Source of the DNA: Bradyrhizobium quebecense
GTDB lineage: Bacteria; Pseudomonadota; Alphaproteobacteria; Rhizobiales; Xanthobacteraceae
Reading direction: 5' to 3'
Length of the DNA: 64,000 nucleotides
Assembly (NCBI RefSeq): GCF_013373795.3
Contig: NZ_CP088022.1
Location: 5,332,001-5,396,000 of the forward strand
Each line of letters begins with the position of its first letter. Within the stretch, counting starts at the first letter, position 1. Under the pieces are notes generated by a model that searched no databases, had not been told where the DNA came from, and saw only the letters and a list, made by a program, of their open reading frames with translations. The translations under genes and the position numbers were made by a program. Positions 46,498 through 55,256 of this stretch are shown piece by piece.

Positions 46498-47229
46498 ATG
46501 CGCAACACCAAAGCCCGCGGTTACCTGATCGAGACGTCCCGGCTGCCTCTGATGCGCGGCCTGCGTCTGGCGTTCGTTGCGGCCGGGATCGGCCTGGTGA
46601 TGACGGCAGGCCCGGTGCGTGCCGGCGACGATGAAGATGACGGCGATGACGGCCTGACCTTCGAAGAACGGATCATCGACAATCTGATGACGGGGCTCGG
46701 CGCCAAGAGCGCCGCCAGCAAGGGCATCGACTATCGCGAGCGCTCGCCGCTGGTGGTGCCGCCGAAGCTCGACCTGCCGCCGCCTGCCACAGCCGCCCAG
46801 GTCAACGCGCCGAACTGGCCGAAGGACCCTGACGTCGCGGCGCGCAAGGCTGCGATCGCGGCGCGCAAGAAGGAAGTCAAGAAGGAGCCGTGGCAATCAG
46901 CGGTGGCGTTGACGCCGGCCGAGATCGAGGCGGGCCGCAAGCAGCAGACTGCCACCGAGGGACGCAAGGAGCCGCTTGAGCCGGGTACGAACACCAATCC
47001 GTCGCTGATGCCGAGCCAGCTCGGTTACAACGGCGGCCTGCTCGGCCTCTTCAAGGGGAACAGCAGCGAGTCCAAGCCGTTCACCGGCGAGCCGACGCGC
47101 GACTCCCTGACCGAGCCCCCTCCGGGCTACCAGACGCCGTCTTCAGGCTTCGCCTATGGCACAGGCCCGATGAAGCCGAAGGTGAACGAGGGCCAGTACG
47201 ACGTCATGACCGGAAAACCGATACAGTGA
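46498..47229 (+). CDS. secreted hypothetical protein
   Basis: 243 residues. An N-terminal hydrophobic segment (LRLAFVAAGIGLVMTAGPVRA, about 22-42) is a signal peptide with a long basic lead, followed by an acidic cluster (GDDEDDGDDG), then a Pro/Lys/Gly-rich low-complexity region. The pattern EERIIDNLMTGLGAK is the only well-ordered helix. I recognise no domain. It sits between lspA and the M16 peptidase genes, and its product is probably periplasmic or anchored by the uncleaved segment. Confidence 0.75.
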   Translation: MRNTKARGYLIETSRLPLMRGLRLAFVAAGIGLVMTAGPVRAGDDEDDGDDGLTFEERIIDNLMTGLGAKSAASKGIDYRERSPLVVPPKLDLPPPATAAQVNAPNWPKDPDVAARKAAIAARKKEVKKEPWQSAVALTPAEIEAGRKQQTATEGRKEPLEPGTNTNPSLMPSQLGYNGGLLGLFKGNSSESKPFTGEPTRDSLTEPPPGYQTPSSGFAYGTGPMKPKVNEGQYDVMTGKPIQ

Positions 47230-47381
47230 CGCTTGGCCTGTTTGGGCGAAGGCTGACATGAGCAAAGCTTAATGCGGAGGGACGTCCGTCTCTCCGCTTC
47301 GTGACGACTGGCACGGACTGCACCGTGTACGATGGCGTCTTTCATGCCCGGCCATCTGTCCAGGCTTCCAAAAGGACCATG

Positions 47382-48770
47382 ATGCCCTCACGCCGATCGA
47401 TTGCCCTTGTCGTTGCCGCCTTTGTTTCAACGATCACGCTGTCGGGCACCAGCCTCCGCGCCCAGACCACCGTCACCTCGGAACGCCCCGCGAGTTTCTC
47501 GCTCGACAACGGCCTGCAGGTCGTGGTGATCCCGGATCACCGCACGCCGGTCGTGACGCAGATGATCTGGTACAAGGTCGGCTCCGCCGACGAGACGCCG
47601 GGCAAATCGGGCCTCGCGCATTTCCTCGAGCACCTGATGTTCAAGGGCACCGCCAAGCATCCCGCCGGCGAGTTCTCGCAGACCGTGCTGCGCATCGGCG
47701 GCAACGAGAACGCCTTCACCTCCAACGACTACACCGGCTATTTCCAGCGCGTGCCGCGCGAGCAGTTGCCCACCATGATGGAGTTCGAGGCCGATCGCAT
47801 GACCGGCCTGATCCTGAAGGACGAGAATGTGCTGCCCGAGCGCGACGTCGTGCTCGAGGAGTTCAACATGCGGGTTGCCAACAACCCGGATGCGCGGCTC
47901 ACCGAGCAGATCATGGCCGCGCTCTATCTCAACCATCCCTATGGCCGGCCCGTGATCGGCTGGCACCAGGAAATCGAAAAGCTCGACCGCGAGGATGCGC
48001 TCGCCTTCTACCGCCGCTTCTATGCGCCGAACAACGCGATCCTGGTCATCGCCGGCGATGTCGACGTCAAGGACATCCGCCCCCTGGTCGAGAAGAATTT
48101 CGGCCCGATCCCGGCACAACGTGCGATCCCCGAGAAGCGGGTCCGGCCGCAAGAGCCGACACCGGCCGCGCCGCGCACCGTGACGCTGTCGGATCCCCGC
48201 GTCGAACAGCCGAACCTGCGCCGCTACTATCTGGTGCCGTCCGCGACCACGGCGGCGGCAGGCGAGAGCCAGGCGCTCGATGTGCTCGCGCAATTGATGG
48301 GCGGCGGAGCCAACTCCTACCTCTATCGCTCGCTGGTGATCGAAAAGGGCCTCGCGATCTCGGCCGGCGCCGGCTATCAGGGCACCGCGCTCGATCCGTC
48401 GCAATTCTCGATCTCGGTGACGCCCAAGGCTGGCGTCGAGTTCGCGCAGATCGAGGACGCGATCGACAAGGTGATCGCCGATCTTGCGCAGAACCCCGCC
48501 CGCGCCGAGGATCTCGAACGGGTCAAGACCCAGCTGATCGCCGAGGCGATCTACGCCCAGGACAACCAGGCGACGCTGGCGCGCTGGTATGGCGGCGCGC
48601 TGACCACCGGCCTCAGCATCGACGACATCAGGAGCTGGCCGGATCGCATTCGCGCCGTCACCGCCGAGCAGGTGCGCACTGCTGCCGCCACCTGGCTCGA
48701 CAAGAAGCGGTCGGTGACCGGCTATCTCATTAAGGATACTGCGCCGAAACGCGAGGAGAAGCGCTCGTGA
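47382..48770 (+). CDS. M16 family zinc metallopeptidase
   Basis: 462 residues. The inverted zinc motif HFLEH spans 80-84 and the third ligand lies in VLEEFNMR; the RxxxY-type C-terminal half follows. A signal peptide (ALVVAAFVSTITLSGTSLRA) places it in the periplasm. ATGATG gives starts at 47379 and 47382; AAAGGA is better spaced for 47382. It overlaps the next gene by four bases (GTGA), and the two probably form a heterodimer, as known for M16B pairs with one active subunit. Confidence 0.92.
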   Translation: MPSRRSIALVVAAFVSTITLSGTSLRAQTTVTSERPASFSLDNGLQVVVIPDHRTPVVTQMIWYKVGSADETPGKSGLAHFLEHLMFKGTAKHPAGEFSQTVLRIGGNENAFTSNDYTGYFQRVPREQLPTMMEFEADRMTGLILKDENVLPERDVVLEEFNMRVANNPDARLTEQIMAALYLNHPYGRPVIGWHQEIEKLDREDALAFYRRFYAPNNAILVIAGDVDVKDIRPLVEKNFGPIPAQRAIPEKRVRPQEPTPAAPRTVTLSDPRVEQPNLRRYYLVPSATTAAAGESQALDVLAQLMGGGANSYLYRSLVIEKGLAISAGAGYQGTALDPSQFSISVTPKAGVEFAQIEDAIDKVIADLAQNPARAEDLERVKTQLIAEAIYAQDNQATLARWYGGALTTGLSIDDIRSWPDRIRAVTAEQVRTAAATWLDKKRSVTGYLIKDTAPKREEKRS

Positions 48771-50131
48771 TCTATTCACTCACTCGCCGTGCGGCGCTGA
48801 TCGGCGGCGCCTGCGCCGCGATGCTGACGCTGACCTCGGCGCCCTCGCAGGCCGCGGCCAAGATCCAGCGGCTGATGTCGCCCGGCGGCATCGAAGCCTG
48901 GTTCGTGCAGGACGCCACCGTGCCGCTGATCGCGATGGAATATTCCTTCGGCGGCGGCGCCAGCCAGGATCCGCCCGGCAAGCCCGGCGTCGGCAATCTG
49001 GTCGCCGACCTGCTCGACGAGGGCTCCGGCGATCTCGATTCCAAGACCTATCATGAGCGGCTCGAGCGTCGCGCCATCGAGCTCAGCTTCCAGTCCAACC
49101 GCGATCAGTTCCGCGGCTCGCTGCGCATGCTCAAGGACAACAAGGACGAAGCCTACGACCTGTTGCGGATGGCGCTGACGTCGGCGCGGTTCGAGCCGAA
49201 GGACGTCGAACGTATCCGTGCCCAGGTGATCTCGAACCTGCGCCGCGAATCGACCAATCCGTCTTCGCTGTCCGGCCGCAAGTTCCTCGAGCTCGCCTTC
49301 GGCGACCATCCCTATGGCAGGACGGCGACCGGCACGCTGGAGAGCGTGCCGACCATCGAGATTGCCGATCTGAAGGACTATGTCCGCCGCATCATCGCCA
49401 AGGACACGCTGCGGATCGCCGTGGTCGGCGATGTCGATCCCGATACGCTCGGCAAGCTCCTGGACAAGACGTTTGGCGGCCTGCCGGCCAAGGCCGAATT
49501 GACGGCGATTCCCGACGTCGTGGCGACCAAGCCGCCGCAGCGCGCCTTTGTCCCGCTCGACGTGCCGCAGACCGTCGTCACCTTCGGCGGCCCCGGCATC
49601 AACAGGCACGACCCGGACTTCATGGCCGCCTATGTGGTGAACCACATTCTCGGCGGCGGCGGACTGTCGTCGCGGCTCTACAAGGAAGTGCGCGAGAAGC
49701 GCGGGCTGGCCTATTCGATCTATGAGGCGCTGCTCTGGATGGATCACTCCGCGCTGTTCATCGGCAACACCGGCACCCGCGCCGACCGCGCCGGCGAGAC
49801 CGTCGATGCGATCGAGGCGGAGATTCGCCGCATCGCCGAGGAAGGTCCGACGCAGCAGGAGCTCGACGAGGCGAAGTCCTATCTTAAGGGCTCGCAGATG
49901 CTGGCGCTCGACACCTCCTCCAAGCTCGCGCAGGCGATGCTGCAATACCAGCTCGACAAGCTGCCGATCGACTACATCGAGAAGCGCAGCGCCATCGTCG
50001 ATGCGGTGACGCTCGACGACGTCAAGCGGGTCTCCAAGAGGCTGTGGGGCAACGGCCTGCTCACCGTGATCGTCGGCCGCGCCCCGCAGGCGGCGGCGCA
50101 GCCGGCGTCGGCGCCGCCGAAGGCGAACTGA
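48767..50131 (+). CDS. M16 family peptidase-like subunit without zinc motif
   Basis: 454 residues, same fold as the preceding gene product with a signal peptide (LIGGACAAMLTLTSAPSQAAA). The position of HxxEH reads NLVADLLDEG, so it cannot bind zinc, but the substrate-clamping EKRGLAYSIY near the C terminus is kept. Such a partner is typical of M16B heterodimers, in which one subunit carries the metal site and the other the Arg/Tyr pair. Start GTG 48767 overlaps the upstream stop. Confidence 0.9.
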   Translation: MIYSLTRRAALIGGACAAMLTLTSAPSQAAAKIQRLMSPGGIEAWFVQDATVPLIAMEYSFGGGASQDPPGKPGVGNLVADLLDEGSGDLDSKTYHERLERRAIELSFQSNRDQFRGSLRMLKDNKDEAYDLLRMALTSARFEPKDVERIRAQVISNLRRESTNPSSLSGRKFLELAFGDHPYGRTATGTLESVPTIEIADLKDYVRRIIAKDTLRIAVVGDVDPDTLGKLLDKTFGGLPAKAELTAIPDVVATKPPQRAFVPLDVPQTVVTFGGPGINRHDPDFMAAYVVNHILGGGGLSSRLYKEVREKRGLAYSIYEALLWMDHSALFIGNTGTRADRAGETVDAIEAEIRRIAEEGPTQQELDEAKSYLKGSQMLALDTSSKLAQAMLQYQLDKLPIDYIEKRSAIVDAVTLDDVKRVSKRLWGNGLLTVIVGRAPQAAAQPASAPPKAN

Positions 50132-50179
50132 CGCGGTTCGGCGCGCCTCCGCTTCGTCATACACACCACCGTTGTGGCC

Positions 50180-50345
50180 ACCCCTCTCCCCGCCCTCCCC
50201 CGCAAGGGGGGAGGGAGCCTAAGAGGCGTGCTCACCTCACGTCGCGTCTCAGCAGTCGTTTGAGACGCTTGAGATAGCGTAAGGGACGCGCGGGCGGTTG
50301 GGCTCCCTCCCCCCTTGCGGGGGAGGGTTGGGGAGAGGGGTAAGC
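50180..50345. repeat. CCCTCCCCCGCAAGGGGG-type inverted repeat
   Basis: The left arm CCACCCCTCTCCCCGCCCTC followed by CCCCGCAAGGGGGGAGGGAG pairs with the right arm GGCTCCCTCCCCCCTTGCGG followed by GGGAGGGTTGGGGAGAGGGG. The spacer carries a second dyad around GAGACG. A similar element, in reverse order, lies at 59955-60062. Confidence 0.8.
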
Positions 50346-50455
50346 CACGCACTCCGACCGTGGTCACGACCAGCGCTGCATCAACACCGCCCAAGCACGC
50401 CCAACGCAAACCCGCTATCCTGCGGCCGCCGATTCTTCCCTCCACGGGTGATGTC

Positions 50456-50875
50456 ATGCTGCGGCTGTCCCGCGACCTTACGATCGACGAGAACGACATT
50501 GAGATCGTCTTTGTCCGTGCCTCCGGTCCGGGCGGACAGAATGTCAACAAGGTCTCGACCGCAGCCCAGCTTCGCTTCGACACGAACAAGATCGCGCTGC
50601 CGCCGGACGCGGCGCAGCGGCTGGCGCGGCTCGCCGGCAGCCGCATGACCAAGGACGGCGTGATCGTGATCCAGGCGTTCCGCTTCCGCACCCAGGAGCG
50701 CAATCGCGCGGACGCGATCGAGCGGCTGCTCGAGATGCTGAAGGAAGCGATGGTGCGGCCGACACCGCGGCGGCCGACCAGGCCGACGCTCGGCTCAAAG
50801 AAGCGCCGGCTCGAAGGCAAGAAGCGCCGCAGCGACATCAAGGCCGGCCGCGGCAGTCAACGTTTCGACGATTAG
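50456..50875 (+). CDS. arfB: alternative ribosome-rescue factor ArfB
   Basis: 139 residues. It releases peptides from stalled ribosomes lacking a stop codon. The catalytic GGQ is at 26-28 (SGPGGQNVNK), and the C-terminal Arg/Lys-rich tail (SKKRRLEGKKRRSDIKAGRG) is the part that enters the empty mRNA channel. The length is that of YaeJ/ICT1, not of a full release factor. Start ATG 50456. A repeat follows the stop. Confidence 0.93.
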   Translation: MLRLSRDLTIDENDIEIVFVRASGPGGQNVNKVSTAAQLRFDTNKIALPPDAAQRLARLAGSRMTKDGVIVIQAFRFRTQERNRADAIERLLEMLKEAMVRPTPRRPTRPTLGSKKRRLEGKKRRSDIKAGRGSQRFDD

Positions 50876-50976
50876 AGCGTCTTCGAGCGAAGTGGATCCC
50901 CAGCTCGCGTGAAGAAAGCGCGTCAAGACCAGAATCTAGCCCCCGTTCCGATTCAATCGGAACGGAAAAGGCTTTT
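50874..50976. repeat. intergenic repeat with a GTTCCGATTCAATCGGAAC hairpin
   Basis: The stretch after arfB contains GAAGTGGATCCCCAGCTCGC then GTGAAGAAAGCGCGTCAAGA and the hairpin GTTCCGATT-CA-AATCGGAAC-like (50944-50963). It resembles an abundant repeat of Bradyrhizobium and relatives, as far as I recall. Confidence 0.55.
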
Positions 50977-51034
50977 GGGGAGCACCGGACGCAGCGCAGG
51001 CACGGCGCTGCATCCGGGATCCGATCATCGCGGA

Positions 51035-51340
51035 TCAGTACTTCTTGGTTGCAGGCGCCATCTCGGAACCGCCAGATTTCGGTGTGGCGTGGCCGCTGCC
51101 GACCGTTCCCTTGTTGCCCGACTTGGCGCTGGTGCCGCTCTTTTGCGTCGGCGAAGTCGGCTGCGCCGCCATTTCCTCATCGCCGCTGCCGGACATGCCG
51201 CCACCCTGCTGCATGGTCCCACTGCCTTGTGCGCCGCCGCGAAGCTGGGTGCCCGGTGCAGCCGCCCCCTGGGCCAGGACGGGGCCGGCCATCGCGGCCG
51301 TAATGGCAAGGGCGAGCACGCTGGTCTTTGCAAACGTCAT
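51035..51340 (-). CDS. small secreted Gly/Ser-rich hypothetical protein
   Basis: 101 residues. A clear signal peptide (MTFAKTSVLALAITAAMAGPVLAQ) is followed by a mature part of about 78 residues that is almost entirely Gly, Ser, Thr, Lys, Met and Gln, with no predicted fold and no cysteine. The Met and Gly richness (GTMQQGGGMSGSGDEEMAAQ) might bind metal but this is a guess. Divergent from the cytochrome c gene. Start at 51340 is set by the signal peptide. Confidence 0.75.
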   Translation of the reverse strand: MTFAKTSVLALAITAAMAGPVLAQGAAAPGTQLRGGAQGSGTMQQGGGMSGSGDEEMAAQPTSPTQKSGTSAKSGNKGTVGSGHATPKSGGSEMAPATKKY

Positions 51341-51642
51341 CTATTTCTCCAGGACTTTGATTGACGATGGACGGAGCGGCGCAGGTGTGCGCCGTTTGCA
51401 GCGCCGACCCTGAACCCCATCGCGCGAGACTGAATTTTCCGCAAACGGCGCACGCGCAATGCAAGCGGCGGCGTGTGGTGATCGTGCAGGGATTTCGCGG
51501 TCATTTTGCGGATTTGTCGTCCGCATATGCGGCAAGGATCGGTTCCGCGCCAAATCGCCGCCCAGCTTTGTTCTGCTGTGAAACAGCCCGCTACTACCAA
51601 CGGCCGATTTCAGCCTCCTACAGTCAGCGCACAGAGGCGGTG
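51341..51642. other. divergent intergenic region
   Basis: 302 bases between the small secreted protein and the cytochrome c gene. Holds the presumed promoters of both; no ORF with protein character, no terminator and no repeat of the window's families were found. Confidence 0.45.
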
Positions 51643-52050
51643 ATGTATATGACAAAGCTGCGTGCGAGGTGGACGTTGGCGCTGGGATTTTGCAGCGCGA
51701 TGTTTGCAGTGCAAATGACGGCTGCGCAGATGCCTTTGCCTGCCGCCAAGCCGCCCGACGGGGCGACGCTGTTCAAGCAGCAATGCGCGACCTGCCACAC
51801 GTCAAACACGACAGATCCCATTCGGCAAGGACCGTCGCTCTACAAGGTCGTCGGCCGCCATGCCGGCAAGGCTGACGGCTTCAAATATTCCGCGGGCTTC
51901 GCCGGAGCGGATTTCGTCTGGGACGACGCCAGGCTCGATGCCTGGCTGACCAATCCGCAAGAGGTGATCCCAGGCGCCGTGATGGCCTACCGGCAGGCCA
52001 AGCCGGAAACCCGCGCCATGATCATCGCCTATCTGAAGGAGCTGAACTGA
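51643..52050 (+). CDS. mono-haem cytochrome c, probable electron acceptor of the GMC dehydrogenase
   Basis: 135 residues, or 133 from ATG 51649. A signal peptide (ALGFCSAMFAVQMTAAQ) is followed by one haem-binding site CATCH and a candidate distal Met in IPGAVMAY. The fold is like class I cytochrome c (GPSLYKVVGRHAGKADGF, YSAGFAGADFVWDD). It begins a run ending in a GMC oxidoreductase, with the Tat-exported small subunit before it. In gluconate-dehydrogenase-type complexes the cytochrome subunit carries three haems; this one has one. Start ATG 51643 has GAGG five bases upstream. Confidence 0.88.
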   Translation: MYMTKLRARWTLALGFCSAMFAVQMTAAQMPLPAAKPPDGATLFKQQCATCHTSNTTDPIRQGPSLYKVVGRHAGKADGFKYSAGFAGADFVWDDARLDAWLTNPQEVIPGAVMAYRQAKPETRAMIIAYLKELN

Positions 52051-52446
52051 ATGGCGAAACCCGTGCATTCGATGATCCGCGTGTTCGACGAGGCCAAAGC
52101 GCTCGACTTCTACAAGCGTGCGTTCGGGCTCGAGATCGCGGACAATCTGCGATTTCCCGATTTCGCGCTGATCTATCTGCGCCATCCGTCCTCGCCCTTC
52201 GAGGTCGAGCTCACGGTCAATTTCGACCGCAAGGAGCCCTACACGCTCGGCGACGGCTACGGCCATCTCGCTGTCGTCGTCGATGACCTCGATGCCGAGC
52301 ATGCGCGCTTCGAGAAGGAGAAACTGTCGCCCGGACCGCTGCGCGACTTCAAGCACGACGGCAAGACGCTGGCGCGCTTCTTCTTCGTCTCCGATCCCGA
52401 CGGCTACAAGATCGAGGTGATCCAGCGCGGCGGGCGCTTCGGCTAA
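52051..52446 (+). CDS. glyoxalase I-like VOC protein
   Basis: 131 residues. The four metal ligands of glyoxalase I are all in place: His6 (VHSMIRV), Glu53 (EVELTVN), His72 (GYGHLAV) and Glu122 (YKIEVIQ). The enzyme would isomerise the glutathione hemithioacetal of methylglyoxal to S-lactoylglutathione. It starts right after the cytochrome stop (no gap) and 33 bases before the Tat subunit gene, so it lies inside the dehydrogenase operon. That suggests detoxification of a reactive aldehyde made by the dehydrogenase, an inference. Confidence 0.88.
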   Translation: MAKPVHSMIRVFDEAKALDFYKRAFGLEIADNLRFPDFALIYLRHPSSPFEVELTVNFDRKEPYTLGDGYGHLAVVVDDLDAEHARFEKEKLSPGPLRDFKHDGKTLARFFFVSDPDGYKIEVIQRGGRFG

Positions 52447-52479
52447 TCCAATTGCAAAATAAAATGACGGAGGAAACCC

Positions 52480-53028
52480 ATGAGAGAAATCGATCGACGC
52501 AGCAAATATGACCGGCGTGTGTTCCTCAAAGGCGCGGCTGCTACCGCACCGGCGGTCGCGATCGCGACATCGACCGGGCTCGGCATCACCGATGCGTGGG
52601 CCGATGAGGCGGGCACGCTGACGCCGGCCACCATGAAGACATTGCTGAAGATGGCGCGCGACATCTATCCGCACGATTTCCTCGGCGACAGCTACTACAT
52701 CACGGCGGTCAAGCCGTGGGATGACAAGGCGGCGAAGGATCCGGCCATCAAATCGCTGATCAATGAGGGCGTAACCCGGCTCGACCAGGCGGCCAACGAC
52801 CGCCACAAGAGCCCCTATGCCCAGGTCGCCTGGGAAAACGATCGCGTCGCGCTGCTGCAGCAGATCGAGGCAAGCGCGTTCTTCCAGAAGATCCGCGGCG
52901 ACCTCATCGCATCGCTCTACAACAACAAGGAGGTTTGGCCGAGGTTCGGCTACGAGGGCTCCTCCGCCGAGCATGGCGGCTACATCAAGCGCGGCTTCGC
53001 CGATATCGACTGGCTGCCGAAGGCGTGA
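52480..53028 (+). CDS. Tat-exported small subunit of a GMC dehydrogenase (gluconate dehydrogenase subunit 3 family)
   Basis: 182 residues. The twin-arginine signal is DRRVFLKGAAATAPAVAIAT; the mature part has a helical body (MKTLLKMARDIYPHDFLGD, then WENDRVALLQQIEASAFFQ) of the subunit 3/gamma family that chaperones the FAD subunit across the membrane. GGAGGAAA precedes the start. It lies 24 bases before the GMC gene, its presumed partner, which has no signal of its own and would travel with it. Confidence 0.85.
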   Translation: MREIDRRSKYDRRVFLKGAAATAPAVAIATSTGLGITDAWADEAGTLTPATMKTLLKMARDIYPHDFLGDSYYITAVKPWDDKAAKDPAIKSLINEGVTRLDQAANDRHKSPYAQVAWENDRVALLQQIEASAFFQKIRGDLIASLYNNKEVWPRFGYEGSSAEHGGYIKRGFADIDWLPKA

Positions 53029-53052
53029 AGCGGACAACGTCGGGAGGACACA

Positions 53053-54621
53053 ATGGCAAAATTCGATCTGAATGACAGCGGCGTTGTCGTGATCGTCGGC
53101 TCCGGTGCCGGCGGCGGAACGCTCGGCAATGAACTGGCGCAGAAGGGCATCAAGGTCGTGATTCTGGAAGCCGGCCCGCGCATCGAGAACCAGGACTTCA
53201 TCAACGATGAATGGGACAGCTTCGGCCAGCTCGCCTGGTCGGACATGCGCACGACGTCGGGAAGCTGGCGCGTCCACAAGGATTTCCCGAATATTCCGGC
53301 CTGGATCGTGAAGGCGGTCGGCGGCTCGACCACGCATTGGGCCGGCGCCTCGCTGCGCTTCGACGAGCACGAGTTCAAGATCAAGTCGGCCTATGGCGGC
53401 ATCCCCGGCGCCAACCTGCTGGACTGGCCGATCACGCTCGCCGAGATGGAGCCGTGGTACGCCAAGGCCGAGGACAAGATGGGCGTCACCCGCACCAACG
53501 GCATCCCCGGGCTTCCCGGCAACAACAACTTCAAGGTGATGGAAGCCGGCGCCAAGAAGCTCGGCTACAAGGAGGTGCACACCGGGCGGATGGCGATCAA
53601 CAGCGAGCCGCGCGACGGCCGCGGCTCCTGCCTGCAGATCGGCTTCTGCTTCCAGGGCTGCAAGTCGGGCGCCAAATGGTCGACGCTCTACACCGAGATC
53701 CCGAAGGGCGAAGCCACCGGCAACCTCGAAGTGCGTGCCGGCAGCATGGTGATCAAGATCGAGCACGACCAGTCCGGCAAGGTCACCGGCGTGGTCTATG
53801 CCGATGCAACCGGCGCGATGCAGCGCCAGAAGGCCCGCGTCGTTGCGGTCGCCGGCAACTCGATCGAGAGCCCGCGGCTCTTGCTCAACAGCGCCTCCAG
53901 CATGTTCCCGGACGGGCTCGCCAATTCGTCGGGCCAGGTCGGCCGCAATTATTTGCGGCACATGACCGGCAGCGTGTATGCGACCTTCGAGAAGTCGGTG
54001 CATATGTATCGCGGCACCACGATGGCCGGCATCATCCGCGACGAGGCGAAGAACGATCCGAAGCGCGGCTTCGTCGGCGGCTACGAGATGGAGACGCTGT
54101 CGCTCGGCCTGCCCTTCATGGCGGCGTTTCTCAATCCCGGGGCCTGGGGCCGCAGCTTCACCAGCGCCATGGAAGGCTATCCGCGGATGGCCGGCATGTG
54201 GCTGGTCGGCGAGGACCTGCCGCAGGAGACCAACCGTGTCACGCTGGATCCGAGCATCAAGGACAAGTTCGGCATGCCGGTCGCGAGCGTGCATTTCGAC
54301 GATCATCCGAACGACGTCGCGATGCGCGATCACGCCTACAAGCAGGGCGCCGCGGTCTATGAGGCGGTCGGCGCCACCGTGACCTACCCGACGCCGCCCT
54401 ACCCCTCGACCCACAACATGGGCACCAACCGGATGAGCGAGAAGCCGCGCGATGGCGTGGTCAACAAGTTCGGCCAGACCCACGACATCAAGAACCTGTT
54501 CGTCTCCGACGGCAGCCAGTTCACGAGCGGAGCGGCGTGCAACCCGACGCTGACGATCGTGTCACTGGCGATCCGGCAGGCCGACACGATCGCCGGCGCA
54601 ATGCAGCGCAAGGAAATCTAG
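53053..54621 (+). CDS. GMC family FAD-dependent oxidoreductase
   Basis: 522 residues. FAD motif GSGAGG at 16-21 (VVVIVGSGAGGGTLGNEL), the substrate-binding C-terminal half with the STHNMGTNRM segment, DGSQFTSGAACNPTLTIVSL with the conserved Asn-Pro, and no signal peptide. The cysteine-rich segment CLQIGFCFQGCKSGAK matches large subunits of gluconate/sorbitol/fructose dehydrogenases. With the Tat subunit and cytochrome c it forms a periplasmic alcohol/sugar dehydrogenase passing electrons to the respiratory chain. The substrate is unknown. A bidirectional terminator follows. Confidence 0.92.
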   Translation: MAKFDLNDSGVVVIVGSGAGGGTLGNELAQKGIKVVILEAGPRIENQDFINDEWDSFGQLAWSDMRTTSGSWRVHKDFPNIPAWIVKAVGGSTTHWAGASLRFDEHEFKIKSAYGGIPGANLLDWPITLAEMEPWYAKAEDKMGVTRTNGIPGLPGNNNFKVMEAGAKKLGYKEVHTGRMAINSEPRDGRGSCLQIGFCFQGCKSGAKWSTLYTEIPKGEATGNLEVRAGSMVIKIEHDQSGKVTGVVYADATGAMQRQKARVVAVAGNSIESPRLLLNSASSMFPDGLANSSGQVGRNYLRHMTGSVYATFEKSVHMYRGTTMAGIIRDEAKNDPKRGFVGGYEMETLSLGLPFMAAFLNPGAWGRSFTSAMEGYPRMAGMWLVGEDLPQETNRVTLDPSIKDKFGMPVASVHFDDHPNDVAMRDHAYKQGAAVYEAVGATVTYPTPPYPSTHNMGTNRMSEKPRDGVVNKFGQTHDIKNLFVSDGSQFTSGAACNPTLTIVSLAIRQADTIAGAMQRKEI

Positions 54622-54634
54622 GGTCCCTCTAACT

Positions 54635-54676
54635 GAAGCGGCCCTTGTCCAATTCGGACAAAGGCCGCTTTTCTTT
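54635..54676. terminator. bidirectional intrinsic terminator
   Basis: AAGCGGCCCTTGTCC-AATTC-GGACAAAGGCCGCTT, flanked by TTTTCTTTT on one side and, on the other strand, by the short A-rich part CTAACT. It separates the convergent GMC and ribbon-helix-helix genes. Confidence 0.8.
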
Positions 54677-54699
54677 TGCGCAACGGATAGGCGGAAATT

Positions 54700-55023
54700 C
54701 TATTCCGCCGCATCCATGATCGCTGCAGCCGCCGGACGATAGTCCGGGACGACAGCCGGCGCATTGGCCTTGGCGCGGTAAATCAGGCAGGAGCAGCGCA
54801 GCAGCGAGGCAAAATTGTTCACCTCGCCATGATGGTCGAGCACCTCGTTGTGCAGGGTGGTGAGGAACTTGGCCAAGGTCATGCCTTCCTTGGCCGCGAT
54901 TTCCTCCAGCGTATCCCAGAACGACATTTCCAGCCGGATCGAGGTGCAATGGCCGTCGATCCGCAACGAACGGGTCTGCGATTCATAGTCACGCTGCGGC
55001 TGGTGCGCGAAAAGATGGCACAT
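54700..55023 (-). CDS. ribbon-helix-helix domain protein
   Basis: 107 residues. The RHH core is visible as RSLRIDGHCTSIRLEMSFWD then TLEEIAAKEGMTLAKFLTTLHNEVLDHHGEVNNFASLLRCSCLIYRA. Such small alphaproteobacterial proteins are presumed DNA binders with a beta-strand contacting DNA, but no target is known. The C-terminal 20 residues are Ala/Pro-rich. ATG 55023 fits; the frame is open further upstream without conservation. Confidence 0.85.
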   Translation of the reverse strand: MCHLFAHQPQRDYESQTRSLRIDGHCTSIRLEMSFWDTLEEIAAKEGMTLAKFLTTLHNEVLDHHGEVNNFASLLRCSCLIYRAKANAPAVVPDYRPAAAAIMDAAE

Positions 55024-55256
55024 GGCGTTCCTCCGGCAAGACCTTATAATTTTTCTAAACGATATACCTGCCCGTGCGGCCCCACAATCGCGACGTAGGG
55101 CGTAACGTGCCAGCCGCCGAAGACGAGCATCTTCAAGACGATAGGCCGGAATCATCCCCAACCTGTATCGGCCATGCCGGAGCTGTCCCATGTATTTGCC
55201 GGCGCGGCGACTTATAGTGACGGCTAGGCTCGAATCGCTCTCCGAACGTTCAATCC

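Noticed and set aside
47306..47323. Sigma-54-like promoter (TGGCACG...GC) before the M16 genes
   Set aside because: The GG-GC spacing is 8 rather than 10 bases, which sigma-54 does not tolerate.
48767..50131. Second M16 gene as a pseudogene because HxxEH is missing
   Set aside because: Loss of the zinc motif in one subunit is normal for M16B heterodimers, and the reading frame and the RGLAYSIY motif are intact.
51802..54483. 893-codon open frame on the minus strand opposite the GMC operon
   Set aside because: It is antisense to four well-recognised genes, and its translation is an Arg/His/Asp-rich composition typical of the reverse strand of GC-rich coding DNA.
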